A stretch of DNA of 64,000 nucleotides from UMGS1663 sp046964515 (GTDB taxonomy: Bacteria > Bacillota > Clostridia > TANB77 > CAG-508): NCBI GenBank assembly GCA_046964515.1, contig JBKUYM010000001.1, forward strand, positions 434,001-498,000, read 5' to 3'. The notes beneath the pieces were generated by a model. It had not been told where the DNA came from and did not search any database. It saw nothing but the letters and a program-made list of their open reading frames with translations. Positions within the stretch are counted from its first letter, which is position 1, and each line of letters opens with the position of its first letter. Below, piece after piece: positions 25,153 through 33,950 of the stretch. The position numbers and the translations under genes were made by a program.

Positions 25153-26955
25153 TTGAAAAACAGTATAAAAACATTAGCTATGTGGCTAATTATATTAATT
25201 ATATTTATTGTTTTGATTACATCTATTTTGGACAATAGTAACAATAAATTAACCTATTCTGATTTGGTAGCTAAAATTGAGGCGGGAGAAGTAAAGGAAA
25301 TTGTCATTGATTCTAATGGTAAGCAAGCACAGGTAACCGTTAAAAATGATAATGTGCCAAAAGAAGTCAATATTCCAAGTATTGATAATATGATGACAAC
25401 CTTAGAAGATTCTATGAAAGCAGGTACGGTTTCTGTATCAGAAAAATCGGAATCTTTCTTTATGGTAATTTTAAGCTTACTAACACCATTTGGAATATTA
25501 GCTATTTTCTTAGTGTTCTGGTTCTTCCTTATGAGTGGAAATCAAGGAAGTGGTAATAAAACCATGACATTTGGAAAAAGTAAAGCGAAAATGATTAATC
25601 CACAAGATAAAACCAAAATTACATTTAAAGATGTAGCCGGTGTAGATGAAGAAAAAGAAGAATTAGAAGAAATTGTAGAATTTTTAAAAAATCCAAGAAA
25701 ATTTACTGAAATGGGAGCAAGAATTCCAAAGGGTGTTTTATTAGTAGGACATCCTGGAACAGGTAAAACGTTGCTTGCTAAGGCTGTAGCTGGAGAAGCC
25801 GGTGTACCATTCTTTATTATAAGTGGATCAGACTTTGTAGAAATGTTTGTTGGTGTAGGTGCTTCAAGAGTAAGAGACTTATTTGAAGAAGCAAAGAAGA
25901 AAGCACCATGTATTATCTTTATTGATGAGATTGATGCTGTGGGACGTCAAAGAGGTGCTGGTCTTGGTGGTGGACATGATGAAAGAGAACAAACTTTAAA
26001 TCAATTATTAGTAGAAATGGATGGTTTTGCAGAAAATGAAGGTGTTATCGTACTGGCCGCAACTAACAGACCGGATATCTTAGATAAAGCCTTATTGAGA
26101 CCGGGTAGATTTGATAGACAAATTGTTGTACCAAGTCCTGACGTAAAAGCTAGAGAACAAATTCTAGAAGTACACAGCAGAAAGAAACGTTTAGCAGATG
26201 ACGTAGATTTAAAAATTATTGCTAAAAATACATCTGGTTTCTCAGGTGCTGATTTGGAAAATGTATTAAATGAAGCCGCTTTACTTTCTGCTAGAAGAAA
26301 TTTACCAGAAATTGGCATGAAAGAAATAGAAGATGCTATGGTAAAAGTAACTATGGGACCAGAAAAGAGAACAAGAGTAAGAAGTGAAAAAGAAAACAAA
26401 TTAGTAGCGTACCATGAAGCAGGTCATGCGGTTGTTAGTAGATTTTTACCTACACAAGATCCTGTACATCAAATATCTATTGTACCTAGAGGCATGGCTG
26501 GTGGATATACGATGTATCGTCCAACAGAAGATAAAAACTTTATGTCTAAATCAGAAATGGAAGAAACCATTATTTCATTACTAGGTGGTAGAGTAGCAGA
26601 AAAATTAATTTTAAATGATATCTCTACAGGTGCTAGCAATGATATTGAAAGAGCAACTAAAATCGCAAGAGATATGGTTATGAAATATGGTATGAGCGAA
26701 CGTATAGGAACCATTACATTAGGGTCTGGTCAAGAAGAAGTTTTCTTAGGAAGAGATTTTGCACAAGCAAAAGAATATTCAGAGGAAACAGCAGGTATTA
26801 TTGATGAAGAAGTAAAGAAGATTGTAGATCAAGCTTATCAAACGGCTATCGAAATATTAAAAGCGAATGTAGACAAATTACATGCGGTTGCTAGTGTTTT
26901 ACTAGAAAAAGAAAAAATTGATGGTGAAGAATTTGATAGAATTTTCAAACAATAA
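25153..26955 (+). CDS. ftsH: ATP-dependent membrane zinc metalloprotease FtsH
   Basis: TTG start after AGGAGG. The 600-residue product has transmembrane helices at about 7-27 and 100-124, flanking the extracytoplasmic domain. An AAA+ module follows, with Walker A GHPGTGKT (about 199-206), Walker B IIFIDEIDAVG, and second region of homology ATNRPDILDKALLRPGRFDR. The HEAGH zinc protease site lies at about 421. The Walker A first proline is His here; most FtsH proteins read GPPGTGKT. It degrades short-lived and misassembled membrane proteins. Single-gene unit with own promoter and terminator. Confidence 0.97.
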   Translation: MKNSIKTLAMWLIILIIFIVLITSILDNSNNKLTYSDLVAKIEAGEVKEIVIDSNGKQAQVTVKNDNVPKEVNIPSIDNMMTTLEDSMKAGTVSVSEKSESFFMVILSLLTPFGILAIFLVFWFFLMSGNQGSGNKTMTFGKSKAKMINPQDKTKITFKDVAGVDEEKEELEEIVEFLKNPRKFTEMGARIPKGVLLVGHPGTGKTLLAKAVAGEAGVPFFIISGSDFVEMFVGVGASRVRDLFEEAKKKAPCIIFIDEIDAVGRQRGAGLGGGHDEREQTLNQLLVEMDGFAENEGVIVLAATNRPDILDKALLRPGRFDRQIVVPSPDVKAREQILEVHSRKKRLADDVDLKIIAKNTSGFSGADLENVLNEAALLSARRNLPEIGMKEIEDAMVKVTMGPEKRTRVRSEKENKLVAYHEAGHAVVSRFLPTQDPVHQISIVPRGMAGGYTMYRPTEDKNFMSKSEMEETIISLLGGRVAEKLILNDISTGASNDIERATKIARDMVMKYGMSERIGTITLGSGQEEVFLGRDFAQAKEYSEETAGIIDEEVKKIVDQAYQTAIEILKANVDKLHAVASVLLEKEKIDGEEFDRIFKQ

Positions 26956-26967
26956 AATAAATATAAG

Positions 26968-26998
26968 AAATAAGATGTTCAATACATCTTATTTTTTT
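26968..26998 (+). terminator. Terminator of ftsH
   Basis: An 11-bp perfect stem (26968-26978 with 26984-26994), 5-base loop, T-run. Confidence 0.85.
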
Positions 26999-27044
26999 AT
27001 GTTATCTTGTAATCAAAAACACTTGTGTCAATGAGATGTTTTTG

Positions 27045-27073
27045 TTGAAAAAAAGTGAAAAATACAGTATAAT
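27045..27073 (+). promoter_or_regulatory. Promoter of the Cys/His-repeat surface gene
   Basis: TTGAAA (27045-27050), 17-base spacer, TATAAT (27068-27073). Confidence 0.7.
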
Positions 27074-27135
27074 AGATATAATATATTTGCGTATGCACTC
27101 TGATTTTAATACTTTAAATAAGGGGGGAACTACAT

Positions 27136-29037
27136 ATGAAAAAACAGATAGAAAAGCAAAAAGGTATTACCTTAATTGCATTAGTAATAACCATTATTGT
27201 ACTAATTATCTTAGCAGGTATTAGTATTAGCTTATTATTTGGAGAAAATGGTATTATTACAAAAGCAAAAGAAACAAAAGAATTACAAAAAATAGCAGAA
27301 CTAACCGAAAAACTAGAGTTAGAAAAAGGACCAGTGGCATTAGACCATAAGGGAGAAGTACTAATTACAGATTATCTAGAATATATAAAAGAACAAGCAA
27401 TCATAGAGAATAAAGATATAGAGACTTTAAATGAGCTACAAAGTTATATTACTTTAGAGGGAGAGTATGTATTTTTAGTAGAAGAAAAAGATAATCGAGA
27501 TGTTAAAATCACTTATATGGGGAAACCAGGAGAATTACCACCTCGTATTACAGGGTTAGAAATGAGTAGTACGACGAATAGTATTACTGTAAAAGTAGAA
27601 GGATTACGATTGGAGAATCCTCATTATACCTATTATATAAAATCAGAAAAAGAAGAAGAATATGGAGAAAAAGTAGGAAACAATACAACAGGAAGCTATA
27701 CTTTTGAAGGATTAGAACAAAATCATATATATTATCTAAAAGTAGAAGTAGAGACGGCATATGGAAAATCAAATAAAGAAGGGTCAAAAACGACAGGAAC
27801 GATAGAAGCTTTAACAAAAGAAAATACAACATTTACCTCTACACCAGAAGGGTGGACAAATGGAATTGTAAAAACAAAGATAGAAACGAGTGTAAATGGG
27901 TATACGATACAATATAGTAAAGACTTAGTAAATTGGGAGAAATATAGTAAAGAAGTAGAATCTAATAAAAATGAAATGTTATATGCAAGACTAACAGATG
28001 GAAATAATATAGGAGAGTATACAAGTACACAGATAAAGAATATAGATACAGACAAACCAGAAGAAGCCATCATGGAATTAAGTGGAGCAGGAACGGTAAC
28101 TAGTAATCCAAGTGTAAAGATAAAAGTAACGCATACAGACAAACAAAGTGGAGTAGAAGTCGTAAAGAGTAAATGGGTATATAATACCAATAGTAATGCT
28201 ATAGGAGAAAGTGAGGCAAGTTATACAGGAGGATACTTTAATAGTAATGGACAAGAAATAACCTTATCAATGAGTGGAGAAGGAACGTATTACTTACATG
28301 TATTAACAATAGATAAAGCAGGAAATAAGAGAGAAACGATAAGTAAAGCAGTAAGTATGGTAGCTAATAAGCATAGTCATACAGGAAGTAGCAGTAGTGG
28401 AGGAGGTTGTTATACAACACCTGTATATCATAAGCATAATGGAAGTAGCACAACAGGAGGAGGCTGTTATACTGCACCTGTATATCATCAACATACAGGA
28501 AGTGTTAGTACAGGAGGAGGCTGTTATACAAAAGTGATATATCATACGCACACAGGAAATAGTAGTACTAATGGAGGTTGTTATACGCTACCAGTATATC
28601 ATGCACATAGTAGCAGTTGTTATGCTACTTGTGGAGGACAGATATATATAGAATGGAAAGGCGGAACAGATGGTTGGGTACGTTGGAATTTAAAATGTTC
28701 GAAATGTGGAGCTGTAGGTTATCGTGCTTGGCATCCTGATTATAATAGTCCTTGTCCAAGTGACGGAGAAATACTAGGAAATGGTAGATGTACAGGAAGT
28801 ATTATATCTTGTGGAAAAACAGCAGGTTCTACAATTGATAGTTATGGTTTGAATTGCGGAAAAACAGCAGGTTCTACGATAGAAGGATATCAAATAGATT
28901 GTGGTAAAATAGCAGGAACCACCATTGAAAGTTATGATTTGAATTGTGGAAAGACCCCTGGTACGAGTATAGATTCTTACGATTTAGGATGCTATTTAAA
29001 CGATGGACAAATTGTATCTTATACCATTTGTTATTAA
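27136..29037 (+). CDS. Prepilin-leader surface protein with fibronectin-like region and Cys/His-rich repeats
   Basis: The 633-residue product has a prepilin-type leader (KG|ITLIALVITIIVL, no Glu5). A fibronectin type III-like stretch (about 135-225) and a Ser/Thr-rich beta region (about 230-410) follow. Two repeat arrays complete it: four 19-residue units H-x-H-x-G-x(4)-GGGCYT-x(3)-YH from about residue 414, and four 15-residue units CGK-x-x-G-x-x-I-x-x-Y-x-x-(N/D/G) from about residue 559. Between them is a CSKCG pair. Cysteines and histidines at regular spacing suggest metal binding or disulfide cross-linking outside the cell; inference only. RBS AGGGGGG. Confidence 0.75.
   Translation: MKKQIEKQKGITLIALVITIIVLIILAGISISLLFGENGIITKAKETKELQKIAELTEKLELEKGPVALDHKGEVLITDYLEYIKEQAIIENKDIETLNELQSYITLEGEYVFLVEEKDNRDVKITYMGKPGELPPRITGLEMSSTTNSITVKVEGLRLENPHYTYYIKSEKEEEYGEKVGNNTTGSYTFEGLEQNHIYYLKVEVETAYGKSNKEGSKTTGTIEALTKENTTFTSTPEGWTNGIVKTKIETSVNGYTIQYSKDLVNWEKYSKEVESNKNEMLYARLTDGNNIGEYTSTQIKNIDTDKPEEAIMELSGAGTVTSNPSVKIKVTHTDKQSGVEVVKSKWVYNTNSNAIGESEASYTGGYFNSNGQEITLSMSGEGTYYLHVLTIDKAGNKRETISKAVSMVANKHSHTGSSSSGGGCYTTPVYHKHNGSSTTGGGCYTAPVYHQHTGSVSTGGGCYTKVIYHTHTGNSSTNGGCYTLPVYHAHSSSCYATCGGQIYIEWKGGTDGWVRWNLKCSKCGAVGYRAWHPDYNSPCPSDGEILGNGRCTGSIISCGKTAGSTIDSYGLNCGKTAGSTIEGYQIDCGKIAGTTIESYDLNCGKTPGTSIDSYDLGCYLNDGQIVSYTICY
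28375..28602 (+). repeat. Four 57-bp (19-residue) His/Cys coding repeats
   Basis: In-frame units at 28375, 28432, 28489 and 28546, each with two histidines at the start, GGGCYT in the middle and a closing YH. A fifth, partial unit follows. Confidence 0.85.
28810..28989 (+). repeat. Four 45-bp (15-residue) CGK coding repeats
   Basis: Units begin with TGT/TGC-GGA/GGT-AAA at 28810, 28855, 28900 and 28945. A final Cys at 28990 starts an incomplete unit. Confidence 0.85.
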
Positions 29038-29051
29038 AATTTTAGAAAACG

Positions 29052-29092
29052 AAAATCGGGATAGAAAACAAAAAGTTTCTATCTCGATTTTA
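29052..29092 (+). terminator. Terminator of the Cys/His-repeat gene
   Basis: A 16-base stem (29052-29067 with 29076-29091) with one G-U pair; right arm ends in TTTT. Confidence 0.8.
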
Positions 29093-29163
29093 TGTTAGAT
29101 ACTAAATATAAAGAGAAGAAAAGGAATAAGGGAAAATTACGAAAATAGATTATAAATTTTTAC

Positions 29164-29192
29164 TTGCGATTTAAAAAGTAACATGGTAAGAT
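29164..29192 (+). promoter_or_regulatory. Promoter of dgt
   Basis: TTGCGA (29164-29169), 17-base spacer, TAAGAT (29187-29192). Its predicted start site is almost on the gene, leaving an extremely short leader. Confidence 0.45.
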
Positions 29193-29208
29193 AACAATGG
29201 TGATAAAA

Positions 29209-30396
29209 ATGAAAAAATTTGAAGAAGTAGCAGCTACAAAAGAAAATCCTAAATGGGAAAATATGATAAAAAGAACAACACCTTTATATATAAGAGAAAA
29301 TGAGAAAAGAACAGAATTTGGGAGGGATTATACTAGAATTATTCACTCTAGGGCATATCGAAGATTAAAACATAAAACACAAGTGTTTTTTTCACCAAGT
29401 AATGATCATATTTGTACAAGAATAGAACATGTTAATTATGTGGAGTCTATTAGTTATACAATTGCGAATGCTTTAGGGCTAAATACCGAACTTACAAAAG
29501 CAATTTCTGTAGCACATGATTTAGGCCATAGTCCTTTTGGACATGTAGGAGAAAAAGTGTTAGATGAAATCGCTAAAAAGGAAATAAATCAGTCTTTTTG
29601 GCACGAAAAAAATGGATTGCATTTAGTAGATTCTATAGAATTATTAGAAGATGAAGAAGGAAATAGGCTTAATTTAGATTTAACCTATGCAGTAAGAGAT
29701 GGTATCATTTCTCATTGTGGAGAAGTGGACGAAAATGGAATAAAACCAAGAGAAAATGTAATAGACTTGAAGGAATATACTATGCCAAATGCTTATAGTC
29801 CTTATACTTGGGAAGCTTGTGTTGTAAAAGTTGCTGATAAAATCTCCTATATAGGAAGAGACTTAGAAGATGCTTTAAAATTAAAATTATTAAAACCAGA
29901 AAAAATAGAAGAATTAAAAAAGATTTTAGAACTGAAAGCAAATGTAAATAATACAAATTTTATAAATACGGTTATTTCAGATATTTGCGAAAATAGTAGT
30001 ATAGAAAAAGGTATTCAGTTTTCACCAAAAGTTTTAAAACAAATGGAACAGATGAAAATATTTAATTATGAAAATATTTATCTACATAGTCGTCTGAAGC
30101 CATCTAATCAATACTTTGGTATGGTTATTCACCAAATATTTGAGAGTTTATATAATTGTTTTGAAATAGGAAGAACCTTAGAAAACATCAAGAAAGATAG
30201 CCAAGTATATCCTAAATTGATGAATGAATTTTATGATTGGCTAGCGCTATATAATGAGCAAACACATATTGGAAAAAATAAAGTTTTGTATAACTTACAA
30301 AATAAGCAAGATTATGCAAAAGCAATTATAGATTATATTTCAGGTATGACAGATAATTATGCAATAGAAATGTACGAAGAAATTATACGTTTTTAA
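29209..30396 (+). CDS. dgt: Deoxyguanosinetriphosphate triphosphohydrolase-like HD protein
   Basis: The 395-residue HD-domain phosphohydrolase family has RDYTRIIHSRAYRRLKHKTQVF (about 35-55) and H-(x)n-RIEHVNYVES. The metal-binding HDLGHSPFGHVGE motif lies near residue 105, and KVADKISYIGRDLEDA near 210. It probably cleaves dGTP to deoxyguanosine and triphosphate. I use ATG 29209, six bases after GGTG; an in-frame ATG at 29197 lies at the predicted transcription start. The SDR gene follows 51 bases later. Confidence 0.88.
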   Translation: MKKFEEVAATKENPKWENMIKRTTPLYIRENEKRTEFGRDYTRIIHSRAYRRLKHKTQVFFSPSNDHICTRIEHVNYVESISYTIANALGLNTELTKAISVAHDLGHSPFGHVGEKVLDEIAKKEINQSFWHEKNGLHLVDSIELLEDEEGNRLNLDLTYAVRDGIISHCGEVDENGIKPRENVIDLKEYTMPNAYSPYTWEACVVKVADKISYIGRDLEDALKLKLLKPEKIEELKKILELKANVNNTNFINTVISDICENSSIEKGIQFSPKVLKQMEQMKIFNYENIYLHSRLKPSNQYFGMVIHQIFESLYNCFEIGRTLENIKKDSQVYPKLMNEFYDWLALYNEQTHIGKNKVLYNLQNKQDYAKAIIDYISGMTDNYAIEMYEEIIRF

Positions 30397-30447
30397 AGAG
30401 AAAAAAATAGGAAGTATATTATAGAAAATGAGAAAGGAAGAAAAGCA

Positions 30448-31218
30448 ATGATAGCAGGTATAACAGGGGCCTCTTCTGGTATGGGAAGAGATATGGCCAT
30501 ATATTTACATGCATTAGGACATGATGTGATTTTAATTGCTAGAGATGAACAAAAATTGGAACAATTGCAAAAACAATTACAATCTAAAGGTACAGCGAAA
30601 GTAGATGTATTAGTAGCAGATTTAAGTATAGAAGAAGAATGTATGCAAGTTTATGACAGAGCAAAGCAAATAGGAAATATAGACATATGGATAAATAATG
30701 CTGGTTTTGGATTATTTGGCTCTTTTATAGAAACAGACCTTGAAAGAGAGATAGAAATGATTCATACAAATGTAAGAGCAGTACATATATTAACAAAATT
30801 AGTAGTGAAGGATATGATAAAAAGAAATCAAGGATATATTTTAAATGTAGCATCTGTAGCTGGTTTTTTACCAGGACCTTTAATGGCTACTTATTATGCA
30901 ACAAAGAATTATGTGTTTCGCCTTTCAGAAGCGATTCGAAGGGAACTAAAGAAACAAAAATCTTCTGTAAAAATAAGTGTTTTGTGCCCAGGTCCAGTCA
31001 ATACAAATTTTAATCAAGTCGCAAATGTAAAGTTTAATTTAAAGCAAAGAAGTAGTAAACAAGTTGCTGAATATGCAATTAATCATATGCTACATTATCA
31101 TTTTTTAATTATGCCAGGGATAGAAATAAAATTTGCTAGATTCTTTAGTAAAATTGTGCCAGATTTTATTTTAGAAAAAGTGTGTTATCATATGCAGGAG
31201 AAGAAAAAGGGATTATAA
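30448..31218 (+). CDS. Short-chain dehydrogenase/reductase (DltE/YqjQ-like)
   Basis: The 256-residue classical SDR starts GITGASSGMGRDMAIYLHALGH (the TGxxxGxG cofactor loop). It has VADLS, INNAGFGLFGSF and the catalytic Ser...YYATK (Tyr about 151, Lys about 155), then CPGPV. The protein ends with a basic, partly hydrophobic tail. It likely uses NADP(H); substrate unknown. Ribosome site GAAAGGAAG. Probably co-transcribed with dgt. Confidence 0.85.
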   Translation: MIAGITGASSGMGRDMAIYLHALGHDVILIARDEQKLEQLQKQLQSKGTAKVDVLVADLSIEEECMQVYDRAKQIGNIDIWINNAGFGLFGSFIETDLEREIEMIHTNVRAVHILTKLVVKDMIKRNQGYILNVASVAGFLPGPLMATYYATKNYVFRLSEAIRRELKKQKSSVKISVLCPGPVNTNFNQVANVKFNLKQRSSKQVAEYAINHMLHYHFLIMPGIEIKFARFFSKIVPDFILEKVCYHMQEKKKGL

Positions 31219-31225
31219 TATATAT

Positions 31226-31258
31226 AAAACCCATAGTAAGAATTACTATGGGTTTTTA
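31226..31258. terminator. Bidirectional terminator between convergent SDR and PBP genes
   Basis: A 13-bp perfect stem (31226-31238 with 31244-31256), 5-base loop, A-rich on the left and T-rich on the right. Confidence 0.88.
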
Positions 31259-31264
31259 TTGTTT

Positions 31265-33634
31265 TTAATGAGCATCTTGAATTTCTTGATGTAGATTAAT
31301 ATTGATAACTGTACCTTCTTCAACAGTTGTACCTGCCATAGGATCTTGCGATAAAACTGTGCCAGTTCCTGTTACATGAATATTTAAATTCTTAGCTTTT
31401 AAAGCATTTTTTGCTTGTGCAAAAGACATACCTTTTAAATTAGGAACTTCTTGCGAAATTCTAGCTTCATTACCTGTAGAATATAAATTGACACTAGCAC
31501 CTTTTAGTAAGGCAGTACCAGGCTTTGGAACTTGATCTGTTACTAATAAAGAAGTATCTGTACCAGAAATTTTACAAGTAAATCCTGCATTTTCTAAAGC
31601 TTTTTTAGCTTCTGCTACAGTTTTATTTCTAACATCTGGTAATGGTGAAGTGGTTATATTTTGTGAGTTATTAGATTCTGATAAATCGTCAGAAGGAATA
31701 CCTAGATAAGGTAGGACTTCTCCTAAGATTTGAGAAACAACAGGCCCTGCAATTTGACCACCTTGATGACTATCTCCTTTTGGATTATATAAGGTAACTA
31801 ATACTACTACTTCTGGATTTTCAGTAGGAGAAATAGCAATATAAGAAGCCACATAACCTTCTTCTGGGTGTGCTGGATTTGGTTCAGAAGTACCAGTCTT
31901 ACCAGCAACGCTGTAACCTTTTACTTGTCCATATCTACCAGTACCATCATTTACAACAGATTCTAACATATCCATCATTTTATCGCAGGTATCTTTAGAA
32001 AGAACTTGTCTAACAGAAGTAGAGTCTACGGTAGTTATGGTATTGGTGTCTGTATTTTCTATTTGTTTTACTAAACGAGGTTGCATTAATATACCGTCGT
32101 TAGCAATGGAAGACACAGCCGTAATTAGTTGAAGAGGGGTGATTGTAAATCTTTGACCAAAGGACATAGTAGCAAGTTCAATAGGACCTACATTATCTAA
32201 ATCCCAGAAGTTACTATTTGTTTCACTAGCTGTATCAATTCCAGTTTTATTAAATAATCCAAAAGCTTCATAATATTTGTATAAGGTAGAAGCTCCAATT
32301 CTTTTTCCTAACTGCATTAAAGAAGGGTTACAAGAATTCATTAATGCTTGTCTTAATGTTTCTGGACCGTGAGAAGAAGTTTTCCAACAATAAATCCTTT
32401 GGCCAGAAACCATTTCATAACCAGGACAATAAAAATCATTAGCAGTGTCAGTTGAAACTAGACCTTCTTCTAAGCCAACAGAAGCTGTAATAATTTTGAA
32501 AGTAGAACCAGGTTCGTAAGTATCAGATACACAACGATTTCTCCACATAGTGTATAAAGAATTAGATTTTTCAGAACTAGATAGGGTATCCCAAGTGGAT
32601 TTCATAGAATCATTTGGTTCATAAGGGGTGTTCAAATCATAATCTGGATAACTAGCCATTGCAAGAATATCACCAGTCGAAGGTTTCATAACAATAGCTG
32701 TACCACCACGTTTACAATCATTTTCTATAACTGCTTGTTTTAAATATTTTTCTACAATAGATTGAATATTAACGTCTAGGGAAAGTGTAATATTACTTCC
32801 GTTTTGTGCCGCAATATAAGTTTCGTTCTTATCAGGAATAAATTCTTCTACAGCATCTTTGGTAGTAATAATTTTACCAGGAACTCCAGTTAAAATATTA
32901 TCCCATTTTAGTTCTAGACCTTCTAATCCTTGGTTATCTGTACCACAAAAACCAATTAAGTTGGAAGCTAAATTACTATAAGGGTAGTATCTTTTGACAT
33001 CTTCATCAATATTGATACCTGCATACATTTTATTATCTTTCATCCAAGTTTTTAGTTGGTCAATTTTGTCTTGTTCTACTTTTTTAGCAATTGTTTCGAT
33101 AGAACTGGTACTTTTTACTTTTTCTAGTGTTTCGTTGTAATCAAGTGTAAAAATATCAGAAAAAGCCTTAGCTACCGTTTCTTTATTCTCTTCTTTAATA
33201 CGTTCTGGATTAATGGTAACGGTGTCTACACGTGCACTAGTTGCTAAAGCTTTACCAGTGGAATCGTAAATCGTTCCTCTTTTAGCATTAATAATGCGGT
33301 TAGTTGTTTGTTGCCTATTAGCACTTTCTTTTAATTGGGTACCTTGCACAAACTGAATATAACCAATTCTTACAACCAAACAAACTAAAAGAACACCCGC
33401 ACATACTAAGCCTTTTAATAGTCTTTTAGTAGGTACAGATTTAGTCTGACTTTGTGTTTTATTTTCTTTTTTTATCTTTTCCTTATTAGAAAGTAAAGTA
33501 AGATTCTCTTTTTTATTAGAGGGAACTTTCTTAGGAATTTCTTTTTTTATAGGTTGTTTTTTCTTAGAAATTCTTTTGTTTTTAGGAGAAGATTTACTTA
33601 TTTTTTTAGAAGTAGGTTTCTTCTTATTATCCAT
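31265..33634 (-). CDS. Class B penicillin-binding protein with two PASTA domains
   Basis: The 789-residue transpeptidase has a long Lys/Ser-rich cytosolic tail (about 1-70) and one transmembrane helix (GLVCAGVLLVCLVVRIGYIQF). A PBP dimerisation domain with RGTIYDSTGKALA follows. The transpeptidase domain carries S-x-x-K in EPGSTFKII (about 379), SCN (about 435) and KTGTSE (about 578). Two PASTA domains (about 655-785) include LPDVRNKTVAEAKKAL and VPNLKGMSFAQAK. It cross-links peptidoglycan during division or sporulation (FtsI/SpoVD type). It is a paralogue of the PBP at 45496 but sits outside the cell-wall cluster, with an intact frame and no CGG codon. Own promoter on the minus strand. Confidence 0.93.
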   Translation of the reverse strand: MDNKKKPTSKKISKSSPKNKRISKKKQPIKKEIPKKVPSNKKENLTLLSNKEKIKKENKTQSQTKSVPTKRLLKGLVCAGVLLVCLVVRIGYIQFVQGTQLKESANRQQTTNRIINAKRGTIYDSTGKALATSARVDTVTINPERIKEENKETVAKAFSDIFTLDYNETLEKVKSTSSIETIAKKVEQDKIDQLKTWMKDNKMYAGINIDEDVKRYYPYSNLASNLIGFCGTDNQGLEGLELKWDNILTGVPGKIITTKDAVEEFIPDKNETYIAAQNGSNITLSLDVNIQSIVEKYLKQAVIENDCKRGGTAIVMKPSTGDILAMASYPDYDLNTPYEPNDSMKSTWDTLSSSEKSNSLYTMWRNRCVSDTYEPGSTFKIITASVGLEEGLVSTDTANDFYCPGYEMVSGQRIYCWKTSSHGPETLRQALMNSCNPSLMQLGKRIGASTLYKYYEAFGLFNKTGIDTASETNSNFWDLDNVGPIELATMSFGQRFTITPLQLITAVSSIANDGILMQPRLVKQIENTDTNTITTVDSTSVRQVLSKDTCDKMMDMLESVVNDGTGRYGQVKGYSVAGKTGTSEPNPAHPEEGYVASYIAISPTENPEVVVLVTLYNPKGDSHQGGQIAGPVVSQILGEVLPYLGIPSDDLSESNNSQNITTSPLPDVRNKTVAEAKKALENAGFTCKISGTDTSLLVTDQVPKPGTALLKGASVNLYSTGNEARISQEVPNLKGMSFAQAKNALKAKNLNIHVTGTGTVLSQDPMAGTTVEEGTVININLHQEIQDAH

Positions 33635-33663
33635 TCTATTTCACCATCTCTTTATTTTACCAT

Positions 33664-33692
33664 ATTTTATCGTAAAAAATAGCAAAAAGCAA
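33664..33692 (-). promoter_or_regulatory. Promoter of the minus-strand PBP gene
   Basis: Minus-strand TTGCTT (33692-33687), 17-base spacer, TAAAAT (33669-33664), 30 bases from the start codon. Confidence 0.6.
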
Positions 33693-33950
33693 TAGAAAAA
33701 CAGTGAACATTTAAGTTTAATTATCAAATCTTATAAAATTGTATAATTTTTTTCTTTGAGTATGTGAAAAATGGAAAAAATAGTAGATATAAAACAGATT
33801 CATTTTTTTAAGAAATTTGTTTATAAGATAACATAAAAACAATTGAAGAAAAAAGGTATAAAAAGGAAAATAAAAGAAAGAATATCGACGCTAATCGAAC
33901 GGTAATACAAAATACATAATATAGGAAACACAAGAAAAGAGGAAAAAAAG
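33693..33950 (+). promoter_or_regulatory. Upstream region of prepilin-leader gene with degenerate family promoter
   Basis: No gene. From about 33825 the sequence resembles 4195-4300. It has TCGACG (33885-33890), 17 bases, then CAAAAT (33908-33913), with CGAACGGTAATA in the spacer. This is a weakened version of the shared promoter. Confidence 0.5.
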
